DNA from: Gilliamella apicola
GTDB taxonomy: Bacteria; Pseudomonadota; Gammaproteobacteria; Enterobacterales; Orbaceae
DNA: 64,000 nucleotides
Direction of reading: 5' to 3'
NCBI RefSeq assembly: GCF_000599985.1
Contig: NZ_CP007445.1
Span: 930,001 to 994,000, forward strand
In this document: positions 27,908-38,768 of the stretch, one piece after another
Numbering within the stretch: the first letter of the stretch is position 1
How the letters are laid out: each line of letters begins with the position of its first letter
Notes under the pieces: model-generated
What the model saw: only the letters and a program-made list of their open reading frames with translations
Databases searched by the model: none
What the model was told of the DNA's origin: nothing
Position numbers and translations under genes: made by a program

Positions 27908-27926
27908 AACATACTGACGGTATGTT
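27908..27926. promoter_or_regulatory. Palindromic operator candidate between tetD and tetC
   Basis: AACATAC-TGACG-GTATGTT, perfect 7-bp arms with a 5-base centre, 14 bases before the tetC ATG. TetC is a TetR-family repressor that acts on this intergenic region, so this dyad is the likely site. Position and symmetry are seen; binding is inferred. Confidence 0.65.
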
Positions 27927-27940
27927 ATTTTAAATCTATC

Positions 27941-28534
27941 ATGGAAAATAAAAATCATCAACAAGAAAATTTTAAGAGTACCTATCAATCACTGGTTAAC
28001 TCAGCACGAATATTGTTTGTTGAAAAAGGCTATCAAGCTGTTTCAATAGATGAGATCTCGGGAAAAGCGTTGGTGACCAAAGGTGCCTTTTATCATCACT
28101 TTAAAAATAAAAAACAATTACTCAGTGCCTGTTATAAGCAGCAATTAATTATGATTGATGCCTACATCACAACAAAAACTGATTTAACAAATGGTTGGTC
28201 TGCCTTAGAAAGTATATTTGAACATTATCTTGATTATATTATTGATAATAATAAAAACCTTATCCCTATCCAAGAAGTGATGCCTATCATTGGTTGGAAT
28301 GAACTTGAAAAAATTAGCCTTGAATACATTACTGGTAAGGTAAACGCCATTGTCAGCAAATTGATCCAAGAGAACCAACTTAAAGCTTATGATGATGATG
28401 TGCTTAAAAACTTACTCAATGGCTGGTTTATGCATATCGCAATACATGCGAAAAACCTAAAAGAGCTTGCCGATAAAAAAGGCCAATTTATTGCTATTTA
28501 CCGCGGCTTTTTATTGAGCTTGAAAGATAAATAA
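27941..28534 (+). CDS. tetC: TetR-family repressor TetC of Tn10
   Basis: 197-residue regulator that represses tetC and tetD. N-terminal helix-turn-helix YQAVSIDEISGKALVTKGAFYHHFKNK, then an all-helical ligand domain. ATG 27941 (MENKNHQQ) is the classical start; the frame extends 25 codons further upstream, through the operator, and that part is not coding. Convergent with tetA. Confidence 0.94.
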   Translation: MENKNHQQENFKSTYQSLVNSARILFVEKGYQAVSIDEISGKALVTKGAFYHHFKNKKQLLSACYKQQLIMIDAYITTKTDLTNGWSALESIFEHYLDYIIDNNKNLIPIQEVMPIIGWNELEKISLEYITGKVNAIVSKLIQENQLKAYDDDVLKNLLNGWFMHIAIHAKNLKELADKKGQFIAIYRGFLLSLKDK

Positions 28535-28582
28535 AATAGATAGGTTTTATTTGAAGCTAAATCTTCTTTATCGTAAAAAATG

Positions 28583-28604
28583 CCCTCTTGGGTTATCAAG
28601 AGGG
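28583..28604. terminator. Hairpin between convergent tetC and tetA
   Basis: 8-bp arms CCCTCTTG and CAAGAGGG with a GGTTAT loop, between the two convergent stop codons. The flanking T/A stretches are short but it is well placed to end both transcripts. Confidence 0.6.
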
Positions 28605-28646
28605 TCATTATATTTCGCGGAATAACATCATTTGGTGACGAAATAA

Positions 28647-29852
28647 CTAAGCACTTGTCTCCTGTTTACTCCCCTGAGCTTGAGGGGTTAACATGAAGGT
28701 CATCGATAGCAGGATAATAATACAGTAAAACGCTAAACCAATAATCCAAATCCAGCCATCCCAAATTGGTAGTGAATGATTATAAATAACAGCAAACAGT
28801 AATGGGCCAATAACACCGGTTGCATTGGTAAGGCTCACCAATAATCCCTGTAAAGCACCTTGCTGATGACTCTTTGTTTGGATAGACATCACTCCCTGTA
28901 ATGCAGGTAAAGCGATCCCACCACCAGCCAATAAAATTAAAACAGGGAAAACTAACCAACCTTCAGATATAAACGCTAAAAAGGCAAATGCACTACTATC
29001 TGCAATAAATCCGAGCAGTACTGCCGTTTTTTCGCCCCATTTAGTGGCTATTCTTCCTGCCACAAAGGCTTGGAATACTGAGTGTAAAAGACCAAGACCC
29101 GCTAATGAAAAGCCAACCATCATGCTATTCCATCCAAAACGATTTTCGGTAAATAGCACCCACACCGTTGCGGGAATTTGGCCTATCAATTGCGCTGAAA
29201 AATAAATAATCAACAAAATGGGCATCGTTTTAAATAAAGTGATGTATACCGAATTCGATTGCGTCTCAACCCCTACTTCGGTATCTGTATTATCACGTGT
29301 ATTTTTGGTTTCACGGAACCAAAACATAACCACAAGGAAAGTGACAATATTTAGCAACGCAGCGATAAAAAAGGGACTATGCGGTGAAATCTCTCCTACA
29401 AAACCACCAATAATAGGCCCCGCTATTAAACCAAGCCCAAAACTTGCCCCTAACCAACCGAACCACTTCACGCGTTGAGAAGCTGAGGTGGTATCGGCAA
29501 TGACCGATGCCGCGACAGCCCCAGTAGCTCCTGTGATCCCTGAAAGCAAACGGCCTAAATACAGCATCCAAAGCGCACTTGAAAAAGCCAGCAATAAGTA
29601 ATCCAGCGATGCGCCTATTAATGACAACAACAGCACTGGGCGCCGACCAAATCGGTCAGACATTTTTCCAAGCCAAGGAGCAAAGATAACCTGCATTAAC
29701 GCATAAAGTGCAAGCAATACGCCAAAGTGGTTAGCGATATCTTCCGAAGCAATAAATTCACGTAATAACGTTGGCAAGACTGGCATGATAAGGCCAATCC
29801 CCATGGCATCGAGTAACGTAATTACCAATGCGATCTTTGTCGAACTATTCAT
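28647..29852 (-). CDS. tetA(B): Tetracycline efflux pump TetA class B
   Basis: 401-residue 12-helix major facilitator antiporter that exports the tetracycline-Mg complex for protons. Motif A GKMSDRFGRRPVLL sits in loop 2-3, with D in the first helix (LLDAMGIGLIMPVLP) and the class-B C-terminus QAQGSKQETSA. Start ATG 29852 has a GTGAA site; GTG 29870 in frame upstream lies within the operator. The reading frame is intact. Residue V in IIGGFVGEI may be a variant of the usual Ala there. Controlled by TetR through the adjacent operators. Confidence 0.97.
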   Translation of the reverse strand: MNSSTKIALVITLLDAMGIGLIMPVLPTLLREFIASEDIANHFGVLLALYALMQVIFAPWLGKMSDRFGRRPVLLLSLIGASLDYLLLAFSSALWMLYLGRLLSGITGATGAVAASVIADTTSASQRVKWFGWLGASFGLGLIAGPIIGGFVGEISPHSPFFIAALLNIVTFLVVMFWFRETKNTRDNTDTEVGVETQSNSVYITLFKTMPILLIIYFSAQLIGQIPATVWVLFTENRFGWNSMMVGFSLAGLGLLHSVFQAFVAGRIATKWGEKTAVLLGFIADSSAFAFLAFISEGWLVFPVLILLAGGGIALPALQGVMSIQTKSHQQGALQGLLVSLTNATGVIGPLLFAVIYNHSLPIWDGWIWIIGLAFYCIIILLSMTFMLTPQAQGSKQETSA

Positions 29853-29860
29853 TTCACTTT

Positions 29861-29879
29861 TCTCTATCACTTATAGGGA
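29861..29879. promoter_or_regulatory. tetO: tet operator near tetA, altered
   Basis: TCTCTATCACTTATAGGGA. As I recall it, Tn10 reads CACTGATAGGG here, so base 29872 is T instead of G. This is position +2 from the dyad centre, the guanine contacted by TetR Arg28, so one half-site should bind poorly. Confidence 0.85.
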
Positions 29880-29890
29880 GTGGTAAAATA

Positions 29891-29909
29891 ACTCTATCAA
29901 TGATAGAAT
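29891..29909. promoter_or_regulatory. tetO: tet operator near tetR, altered at its edge
   Basis: ACTCTATCAATGATAGAAT. The Tn10 form ends AGAGT, so base 29908 is A instead of G, breaking the outermost part of the palindrome (position +8). The tetA -35 TTGACA (minus strand, 29909-29914) and -10 region are unchanged. Confidence 0.85.
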
Positions 29910-29924
29910 GTCAACAAAAATTAG

Positions 29925-31221
<1,297 letters not shown>

Positions 31222-31228
31222 CGCAAGT

Positions 31229-31929
<701 letters not shown>

Positions 31930-32372
31930 ATTTTTCTCCGTTATTAATCAACAAACAGAGTAATCCACCCGAAAATTAACACTTCGATAAGCAACGAAAT
32001 ATAGAAAGGTCATGCTGCTGTTTTATGTTGTATATCACACTTCTTTAAATTGCTCGGCCTGCGCTTATCATGTTCTCCTTCTCTTATAATTTTGTTTATT
32101 ATTTATACTTTTTTATTTTTTGCTATCACCGAAAATAGTGCGGATCCCGCATGGTATTTAGGTTTACCCATCATTAAATACCATTGTTGTTATTTTAATC
32201 TTTTTAATATTTCATGATTAAGATCACACTAAAATTATGACCCTATTAACTAAAAGTTATGGATACCCTAATAAAACTCATTGTTAAAGATTAGTTAACC
32301 AAAGTAACTTCATTTTTCACTATTGTTAAATTGTTATAGTGAAAATTCTGGTAAACTAATAGAGGTAAAAAA
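31930..32372. other. Divergent promoter region between ABM gene and gltS
   Basis: No gene seen in this 443-base stretch. It must contain promoters for both divergent units. It contains the inverted repeat at 32314-32345, listed separately. Confidence 0.6.
32314..32345. promoter_or_regulatory. Inverted repeat upstream of gltS
   Basis: 10-bp arms TTTTCACTAT and ATAGTGAAAA around 12 bases, ending 27 bases before the gltS ATG. This shape suits a dimeric regulator. Candidates inside Tn10 are the ArsR-type protein or the ancestral, now truncated, LysR protein. Confidence 0.5.
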
Positions 32373-33578
32373 ATGATCCTAGATGCCAGTTATACATTAT
32401 TAGTCGCATGTATCGCGCTACTCATAGGAATGTTTGTCGTAAAATTTACCCCGTTCCTACAAAAAAACCACATACCAGAAGCCGTCGTTGGTGGCTTTAT
32501 TGTTGCAATTGTTCTGTTAATTATTGATAAAACATCAGGTTATTCGTTTACTTTTGATGCTTCATTGCAAAGTTTATTAATGCTCACATTCTTTTCCTCT
32601 ATCGGGCTAAGTTCTGACTTTTCTCGACTGATTAAAGGAGGAAAGCCGTTAGTTCTATTAACTATTGCAGTAACGATCCTAATCGCCATTCAAAATACTG
32701 TCGGCATGAGTATGGCTGTCATGATGAATGAAAGTCCATTTATTGGCTTAATTGCAGGTTCAATTACTCTAACAGGTGGTCATGGTAATGCCGGAGCATG
32801 GGGCCCTATTCTCGCTGATAAATATGGTGTAACAGGCGCCGTTGAATTAGCGATGGCTTGTGCAACACTTGGATTAGTGTTGGGTGGTTTAGTTGGCGGC
32901 CCTGTTGCCCGTCATCTTTTGAAAAAGGTCTCTATTCCTAAAACAACCGAGCAAGAGCGCGACACTATCGTTGAAGCTTTTGAGCAACCAAGCGTCAAAA
33001 GAAAAATCAATGCAAATAACGTTATTGAAACCATTTCAATGCTGATTATCTGTATTGTTGTTGGTGGCTATATCAGTGCATTGTTTAAAGATACTTTTCT
33101 GCAACTGCCTACTTTTGTCTGGTGTTTATTTGTCGGTATTATTATCCGTAATACACTGACTCATGTATTTAAACACGAAGTGTTTGAGCCGACCGTCGAT
33201 GTATTAGGTAGCGTTGCTTTATCGCTTTTCTTGGCAATGGCGTTAATGTCATTAAAATTTGGTCAATTGGCAAGCATGGCAGGGCCAGTATTAATTATCA
33301 TTGCTGTACAAACTGTTGTCATGGTGCTATTTGCCTGCTTTGTCACCTTCAAAATGATGGGCAAAGATTATGATGCTGTCGTGATCAGCGCGGGTCACTG
33401 TGGCTTTGGTATGGGAGCAACACCAACAGCAATTGCGAATATGCAAACAGTCACAAAAGCATTTGGACCATCACATAAAGCTTTCCTTGTCGTTCCTATG
33501 GTCGGTGCCTTTATTGTTGATATTTCAAACAGTATCTTAATTAAAATATTTATTGAAATTGGTACATACTTTACCTAA
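32373..33578 (+). CDS. gltS: Sodium/glutamate symporter GltS
   Basis: 401-residue inner-membrane Na+/glutamate carrier of the ESS family with about ten helices in two inverted repeats. The pore-loop signatures TGGHGNAGAWGP and SAGHCGFGMGATPTAIANM lie at equivalent places in each half. AGAGG precedes the ATG. It is normal cargo of Tn10, so this bacterium gained a glutamate carrier on the same element that broke an amino-acid ABC permease. Confidence 0.93.
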   Translation: MILDASYTLLVACIALLIGMFVVKFTPFLQKNHIPEAVVGGFIVAIVLLIIDKTSGYSFTFDASLQSLLMLTFFSSIGLSSDFSRLIKGGKPLVLLTIAVTILIAIQNTVGMSMAVMMNESPFIGLIAGSITLTGGHGNAGAWGPILADKYGVTGAVELAMACATLGLVLGGLVGGPVARHLLKKVSIPKTTEQERDTIVEAFEQPSVKRKINANNVIETISMLIICIVVGGYISALFKDTFLQLPTFVWCLFVGIIIRNTLTHVFKHEVFEPTVDVLGSVALSLFLAMALMSLKFGQLASMAGPVLIIIAVQTVVMVLFACFVTFKMMGKDYDAVVISAGHCGFGMGATPTAIANMQTVTKAFGPSHKAFLVVPMVGAFIVDISNSILIKIFIEIGTYFT

Positions 33579-33808
33579 TAGCTACACACTACTCGGCGTA
33601 CTTCTCCTAACAATTTATTATAGGGCAGTATGCCGAGCCGCTTTCTTACCCCGTATATTCCCCTAGTCAATCTATTTAGCTTGCACGTTTACGAATTAAT
33701 TCTCGTGACAACTAAACCAAAATTTGAATTATGACGAGTATATCTGATTATTTATACTTTATTCGTTAGAATAGTCCGTAGAAATAAATAATCAGTAGGC
33801 TACATGGA

Positions 33809-33934
33809 ATGAAATTAAGACATCTCGATATCTTTTATGCTGTAATGACTTGTGGTTCCTTAACGCGTGCGGCTGAAGTTTTACATATTTCTCAACCCGC
33901 GGCGAGTAAAGCACTCAAACATGCTGAGCACTGA
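33809..33934 (+). pseudogene. LysR-family regulator fragment cut by IS10
   Basis: 41 codons giving MKLRHLDIFYAVMTCGSLTRA followed by AEVLHISQPAASKALKHAEH, the N-terminal helix-turn-helix of a LysR regulator. The stop comes from the IS10 inner end (CAC-TGA at 33929-33934). It probably once regulated gltS. It is an old feature of Tn10 rather than new damage. Confidence 0.9.
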
Positions 33935-35259
33935 GAGATCCCCTCATAATTTCCCCAAAACGTAACCATGTGTGAATAGATTTTGAGTAAGCAGGGTTGC
34001 AGCCACGAGTGAGTCTTCCCTTGTTATTGTGTAGCCAGAATGCCGCAAAACTTCCATGCCTAAGCGAACTGTTGAGAGTACGTTTCGATTTCTGACTGTG
34101 TTAGCCTGGAAGTGCTTGTCCCAACCTTGTTTCTGAGCATGAACGCCCGCAAGCCAACATGTTAGTTGAAGCATCAGGGCGATTAGCAGCATGATATCAA
34201 AACGCTCTGAGCTGCTCGTTCGGCTATGGCGTAGGCCTAGTCCGTAGGCAGGACTTTTCAAGTCTCGGAAGGTTTCTTCAATCTGCATTCGCTTCGAATA
34301 GATATTAACAAGTTGTTTGGGTGTTCGAATTTCAACAGGTAAGTTAGTTGCTAGAATCCATGGCTCCTTTGCCGACGCTGAGTAGATTTTAGGTGACGGG
34401 TGGTGACAATGAGTCCGTGTCGAGCGCTGATTTTTTCGGCCTTTAGAGCGAGATTTATACAATAGAATTTGGCATGAGATTGGATTGCTTTTAGTCAGCC
34501 TCTTATAGCCTAAAGTCTTTGAGTGACTAGATGACATATCATGTAAGTTGCTGATAGGTTTCCAGTTTTCCGCTCCTAGGTCTGCATATTGTACTTTTCC
34601 TCTTACTCGACTTAACCAGTACCAACCCAGCTTCTCAACGGATTTATACCATGGCACTTTAAAGCCAGCATCACTGACAATGAGCGGTGTGGTGTTACTC
34701 GGTAGAATGCTCGCAAGGTCGGCTAGAAATTGGTCATGAGCTTTCTTTGAACATTGCTCTGAAAGCGGGAACGCTTTCTCATAAAGAGTAACAGAACGAC
34801 CGTGTAGTGCGACTGAAGCTCGCAATACCATAAGCCGTTTTTGCTCACGGATATCAGACCAGTCAACAAGTACAATGGGCATCGTATTGCCCGAACAGAT
34901 AAAGCTAGCATGCCAACGGTATACAGCGAGTCGCTCTTTGTGGAGGTGACGATTACCTAACAATCGGTCGATTCGTTTGATGTTATGTTTTGTTCTCGCT
35001 TTGGTTGGCAGGTTACGGCCAAGTTCGGTAAGAGTGAGAGTTTTACAGTCAAGTAAGGCGTGGCAAGCCAACGTTAAGCTGTTGAGTCGTTTTAAGTGTA
35101 ATTCGGGGCAGAATTGGTAAAGAGAGTCGTGTAAAATATCGAGTTCGCACATTTTGTTGTCTGATTATTGATTTTTGGCGAAACCATTTGATCATATGAC
35201 AAGATGTGTATCTACCTTAACTTAATGATTTTGATAAAAATCATTAGGGGATTCATCAG
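33931..35259 (-). mobile_element. IS10: IS10 copy next to gltS (IS10-Left type)
   Basis: 1329 bp, inverted relative to the other copy, with inner end CTGAGAGATCCCC at 33931 and outer end at 35259. Several base changes from the tetD-side copy, four of them changing the protein, identify it as the Left-type copy, which is known to be a poor transposase source. The outward pOUT promoter near its outer end points towards the downstream permease genes. Confidence 0.95.
33944..35152 (-). CDS. IS10 transposase, variant (IS10-Left type)
   Basis: Full 402-codon frame with D97, D161 and E292 intact. It differs from the other copy at V266I, L381S, A389T and A398V, three of them in the last 22 residues. 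The classical IS10-Left transposase has little activity, and the C-terminal cluster is the likely reason; activity here is inferred, not seen. Confidence 0.92.
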   Translation of the reverse strand: MCELDILHDSLYQFCPELHLKRLNSLTLACHALLDCKTLTLTELGRNLPTKARTKHNIKRIDRLLGNRHLHKERLAVYRWHASFICSGNTMPIVLVDWSDIREQKRLMVLRASVALHGRSVTLYEKAFPLSEQCSKKAHDQFLADLASILPSNTTPLIVSDAGFKVPWYKSVEKLGWYWLSRVRGKVQYADLGAENWKPISNLHDMSSSHSKTLGYKRLTKSNPISCQILLYKSRSKGRKNQRSTRTHCHHPSPKIYSASAKEPWILATNLPVEIRTPKQLVNIYSKRMQIEETFRDLKSPAYGLGLRHSRTSSSERFDIMLLIALMLQLTCWLAGVHAQKQGWDKHFQANTVRNRNVLSTVRLGMEVLRHSGYTITREDSLVAATLLTQNLFTHGYVLGKL

Positions 35260-35268
35260 GGCAAAGTA
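35260..35268. repeat. Tn10 target-site duplication, right copy
   Basis: GGCAAAGTA, identical to 26103-26111. Its last A begins the accidental ATG that opens the 3' permease fragment. Confidence 0.98.
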
Positions 35269-35534
35269 TGCGTTTTATTATTTTACCACAAAGCTTTTGC
35301 ATTGCCTTTGCTCCTCTTATTGGTCAATATATGAATATTGTTAAAAATTCATCGCTAACAATGGCAATTGGTGTGTTAGAGTTATCTTATGTTTCAAGGC
35401 AAGTTGAAACCGAATCATTAAAAACTTTTCAAGATTTTGCTATTGCAACGTTTTTATATATTTTGGCTATTGTAATTATTGGCACGTTAGGCAATATTTA
35501 TCAAACCAAACGATTCCAAACGAGTAAGGTGTAA
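35260..35534 (+). pseudogene. ABC amino-acid permease, 3' part
   Basis: Last 88 codons of the permease split by Tn10: RFIILPQSFCIAFAPLIGQY completes the EAA loop, then NSSLTMAIGVLEL and the final helix. An ATG at 35268 could allow translation of this piece, but it lacks the first helices and would not function alone. The stop is 9 bases before the second permease start. Confidence 0.95.
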
Positions 35535-35543
35535 TCACTTATT

Positions 35544-36227
35544 ATGGAACTTAAAGGTTTAGAAGTAATCTATAATAACTTAAGTTATATGATGTGGGGT
35601 AACTTTCTGGGTGGAATATTTCTAACACTGTTAATGAGTTTAGCCGCAATTGTATTTTCATCTTTTATGGGAGTTTTAGCCGGCGTTGGCTTAACGGTTA
35701 GTAAAGGTCTCGTTCGTTCTTTATTTATTGGTGTGCTGGGTTTTTTAAGAGCAATTCCAGTGATCATGCTCATATTTTGGACTTACTTTTTATTGCCTGT
35801 GTTATTTAATGTGGATGTGCCTGCAATTACAACGGTAGTTTTCGCATTATCTGTTATTGGAGCGGCTTATATTGGGCACTCAGTGCATGCAGGGATGATT
35901 GCTGTATTTAAAGATCAATGGCAAGCTGCATTTTCATTAGGATTATCTAAAATCCAAGTTATTATCTACATTATTTTACCGCAAGCTCTAAAAATGATGA
36001 TGCCATCTTTTGTTAATCAATGGGTATCACTGATTAAAGATACTTCCTTGGCATATGTTGTTGGCGTCGCTGAATTTACCTTTATTGCCACACAAATTAA
36101 TAACCGTAGTATGGTTTATCCGACCGAAATATTTTTATTTGTTATCGTTGTTTATTTTATTATTTGTTTATCTCTGGATATTGTTGTATCGTTTTTAGCA
36201 AAAAGATGTTGGTTTAGTACAAAATAA
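35544..36227 (+). CDS. Second polar amino-acid ABC permease
   Basis: 227-residue HisM/GltK-type permease with about five helices. The EAA loop is HAGMIAVFKDQWQAAFSLGLSKIQ followed by IILPQALKMM, and KDTSLAYVVGVAEF follows. It completes the binding protein-permease-permease set. No ATP-binding subunit follows; a phosphatase gene is next. Expression is now uncoupled from the operon promoter by Tn10 and may depend on IS10 outward transcription. Confidence 0.88.
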   Translation: MELKGLEVIYNNLSYMMWGNFLGGIFLTLLMSLAAIVFSSFMGVLAGVGLTVSKGLVRSLFIGVLGFLRAIPVIMLIFWTYFLLPVLFNVDVPAITTVVFALSVIGAAYIGHSVHAGMIAVFKDQWQAAFSLGLSKIQVIIYIILPQALKMMMPSFVNQWVSLIKDTSLAYVVGVAEFTFIATQINNRSMVYPTEIFLFVIVVYFIICLSLDIVVSFLAKRCWFSTK

Positions 36228-36278
36228 TCGATCATCTATGATTTTGTTTGATAAATTTGTTTATTAATTAATTATATT

Positions 36279-36295
36279 ATTAAGGTTCTTTTAAG
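36279..36295 (+). promoter_or_regulatory. PmrA-box-like direct repeat upstream of ybjG
   Basis: ATTAAG-GTTCT-TTTAAG matches the PmrA box YTTAAK-N5-YTTAAK at 11 of 12 positions. A -10-like TAATAAT lies 19 bases downstream (36315) and the ybjG ATG at 36345. Spacing is that of activated PmrA promoters. The cognate regulator gene is 650 bases downstream. Confidence 0.7.
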
Positions 36296-36344
36296 GTTTA
36301 AGCGTTAAATTGTTAATAATTTTAATTAATCTGGTAATTGTTCA

Positions 36345-36884
36345 ATGTTGCATGATTTAAATACTCAAATTTTTCTATTAATTAATGCTTCAGAGCAAGC
36401 ATCGAAATCATTTATTAGCTTTGCTATTTTTTGTGCAAAATATTTGGTCTATGTCCCAATTATTGTTATGAGTATTTGTTGGTTTACTCATCCCATTTAT
36501 CGGCAACTCATGTTAAAAATGGTGATAGGTTTATGTATCGCATTATTGATTACTTTTATTATTCGTCATCTATTTTATTCTCCACGGCCATTTACAATAG
36601 ATGTTGGAACAAATTACCTGTTTCATGATAAAACAAGCTCGTTACCAAGCCAACATGCGGTTTTTGTATGGACTTTATTTTTTACTGCCTTTTTTAATAA
36701 AGCACAGAGAACTAAAACAATCTTATATTTATTAGTGATAGTTGCATTATTAGTCAGTTGGGGCCGTATCTATCTGGGAGTACATTGGCCATTAGATATT
36801 TTTATTGGATTTATTGTAAGCATTATATCCTCATTGATAGTTAAAAAATGTTGGATGAGTATAAGTAAATTGATTAATCGATAG
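36345..36884 (+). CDS. ybjG: Undecaprenyl pyrophosphate phosphatase, PAP2 type (YbjG)
   Basis: Inner-membrane PAP2 phosphatase that recycles the lipid carrier for peptidoglycan and O-antigen synthesis. Catalytic motifs are RHLFYSPRPF (C1 region), SLPSQHAV (C2, His) and SWGRIYLGVHWPLD (C3, nucleophilic His). The start MLHDLNTQIFLLINAS aligns with E. coli YbjG. 179 residues, a little short at the C-terminus. The promoter box suggests control by the adjacent PmrAB. Confidence 0.88.
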   Translation: MLHDLNTQIFLLINASEQASKSFISFAIFCAKYLVYVPIIVMSICWFTHPIYRQLMLKMVIGLCIALLITFIIRHLFYSPRPFTIDVGTNYLFHDKTSSLPSQHAVFVWTLFFTAFFNKAQRTKTILYLLVIVALLVSWGRIYLGVHWPLDIFIGFIVSIISSLIVKKCWMSISKLINR

Positions 36885-36987
36885 TTATTTATGGATTTGA
36901 TTTACCCGCATTGTTAAGCAAAGCCAAATAAATAATAAGTCATTAACTATCTACTTTATTATAAAATACCGATTAGAGTAAATAATA

Positions 36988-37650
36988 ATGAAAATACTTA
37001 TTGTTGAAGATGATAGTTTATTACAAAAAGGGCTGTATGATGGTATTACCTCTAAAGGTTATGTGTGTGAGTTAGCATCAACGGGTAAACAAGCTGAACA
37101 GTATATCCAATTTGGGCAATTTAGTTTGATCATTCTTGATTTAGGTTTACCTGATTGTGATGGGTTAGAATTACTGACACGCTGGCGAAAAGAACAAATC
37201 GATGCACCCGTTCTCATACTTACTGCACGCGATACAGTTGAAGATAGAGTAGAGGGGTTAGATTTAGGTGCCGATGACTATTTAATAAAACCTTTTGCTT
37301 TAACTGAATTATTGGCGAGAGTGCGGGCATTAATTCGTCGTAATCAAGGTACTGCGGATAATTTGATTAGTTATGGACCAATTACTATTGATATCAAACA
37401 ACAAAAAGTGACTGTCAATAATCAGGAAATAATATTAACTCCTAAAGAGTTTATTGTTTTATCCCGATTGATGTTAAAAGCAGGTGACAAGGTGCATCGA
37501 GATTTACTGCAAAACGATCTTTATGATTGGCAAAGTGATCCGAGCTCAAACGTACTAGAAGTTTATATTCATGGATTACGCAATAAACTGGGAAAAAACT
37601 TTATTCGAACTGTTCGTGGCTATGGCTATCAACTTAGCGATGGATGTTAA
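36988..37650 (+). CDS. basR: Response regulator PmrA (BasR)
   Basis: OmpR-family regulator. Receiver domain with EDD acid pocket, phospho-acceptor Asp in LIILDLGLPDCDG, Thr of LTARD and Lys of LIKPFAL. The winged-helix domain has LTPKEFIVLSRLMLKAGDKVHR and ends VRGYGYQL. It matches BasR/PmrA along its length, including the LMLKAG segment. It activates lipid A and envelope genes in relatives. Followed by its kinase; a second half-site-like GTTAAG occurs upstream but no full box. Confidence 0.9.
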   Translation: MKILIVEDDSLLQKGLYDGITSKGYVCELASTGKQAEQYIQFGQFSLIILDLGLPDCDGLELLTRWRKEQIDAPVLILTARDTVEDRVEGLDLGADDYLIKPFALTELLARVRALIRRNQGTADNLISYGPITIDIKQQKVTVNNQEIILTPKEFIVLSRLMLKAGDKVHRDLLQNDLYDWQSDPSSNVLEVYIHGLRNKLGKNFIRTVRGYGYQLSDGC

Positions 37651-37676
37651 TTAATACTACTATATATAAGTTTATT

Positions 37677-38768
37677 ATGATTGCAAAATCTCTTAGTAAC
37701 ATCCGCCACAGTATTCGCTGGAATCTTTTTTTTACTTTAGGCGCAATTATGCTCATTTGCCAAACTATTACCGTTTTTTGGTTATGGCATGAAAGTAAGG
37801 AACAAATAGATGTATTGGTTAATTTAACACTGAGTCAAAATAAAATTGATGAAGTAGTTGAGCATGAAGAACTTGAAGCTATTTTTGCACTGTTTTGTTC
37901 TGCTTTTACCATGATGCTAGTGACATTATTTTTAGCCTATAAAGCAATAAAATGGATAACTAAACCGCTAGAGATTCTGGAGAAAGATCTTAATCAACGT
38001 ACTGACAAGAATTTAAAACCCATTGCACCAATTAGTAATATGCGTGAAATTAAATCCATAACTTCAGTGTTGAATAATTTGTTTATGCGACTTGATACAA
38101 CTTTAGCCCAGGAGCGACTTTTTACTGCTGATGTCGCGCACGAAATGCGAACGCCACTTGCTGGTATTCGTTTACATTTAGAATTATTAGAAACTAAAAA
38201 TAATATTGATTGTACTGAATTAATCGACAGAATTGATCGTTTAGTTAATACCGTTGAGCAATTATTGATGTTAGCGCGTGCAAGCCAAAAATTTACAGTT
38301 GGGCAATATCAACAGATTAATTTCTATGATGATATTATGCTCCCATTATTCGATGAGTTAACAGAATTAACCAAACAAAAATTTCAATCAATTGAATGGT
38401 ATATTCCTGATGCAAAACTTTTGTTTAGTGGTGATGTTACTTTAATAAGATTACTACTACGTAATTTAGTCGAAAATAGTTATCGATACAGCCCAAAACA
38501 TACCAAAATTGTAGTGAGTTGTTATAAAAATCAAAAAGATATTATTATAAGTGTGGAAGATGAGGGAACAGGCATTGACGAATCGAAAAGTGAAAAACTC
38601 ACTCAAGCCTTTTTCCGTATGGATCGTAAACATAACGGTATTGGGCTTGGTTTGAGTATTGTTAGTCGTATCGCTAAATTACATCATGGGCAATTTACGT
38701 TAAAGAATCGACCTAGCAATGCCAAAGGTGCGATTGCGAAATTGCAACTTAATGATTCACCACGCTAA
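37677..38768 (+). CDS. basS: Sensor histidine kinase PmrB (BasS)
   Basis: Membrane sensor. TM1 near residues 17-37 (TLGAIMLICQTITVFWLWHES), a short periplasmic loop of about 35 residues, TM2, HAMP, then H-box TADVAHEMRTPLAG, N-box LLRNLVENSYRYSP, and DEGTGIDES and GIGLGLSIVSRI. FWLWHES and the catalytic core are those of E. coli BasS. The periplasmic loop holds two E-x-x-E motifs (EVVE, EELE); such motifs bind ferric iron in PmrB. ATG 37677 matches the BasS start; an ATG at 37644 inside basR is an alternative. Confidence 0.9.
   Translation: MIAKSLSNIRHSIRWNLFFTLGAIMLICQTITVFWLWHESKEQIDVLVNLTLSQNKIDEVVEHEELEAIFALFCSAFTMMLVTLFLAYKAIKWITKPLEILEKDLNQRTDKNLKPIAPISNMREIKSITSVLNNLFMRLDTTLAQERLFTADVAHEMRTPLAGIRLHLELLETKNNIDCTELIDRIDRLVNTVEQLLMLARASQKFTVGQYQQINFYDDIMLPLFDELTELTKQKFQSIEWYIPDAKLLFSGDVTLIRLLLRNLVENSYRYSPKHTKIVVSCYKNQKDIIISVEDEGTGIDESKSEKLTQAFFRMDRKHNGIGLGLSIVSRIAKLHHGQFTLKNRPSNAKGAIAKLQLNDSPR

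Noticed and set aside
35268-35534. Independent short permease gene starting at ATG 35268
   Set aside because: The ATG is made by the target duplication; the sequence is the 3' end of the gene split by Tn10.
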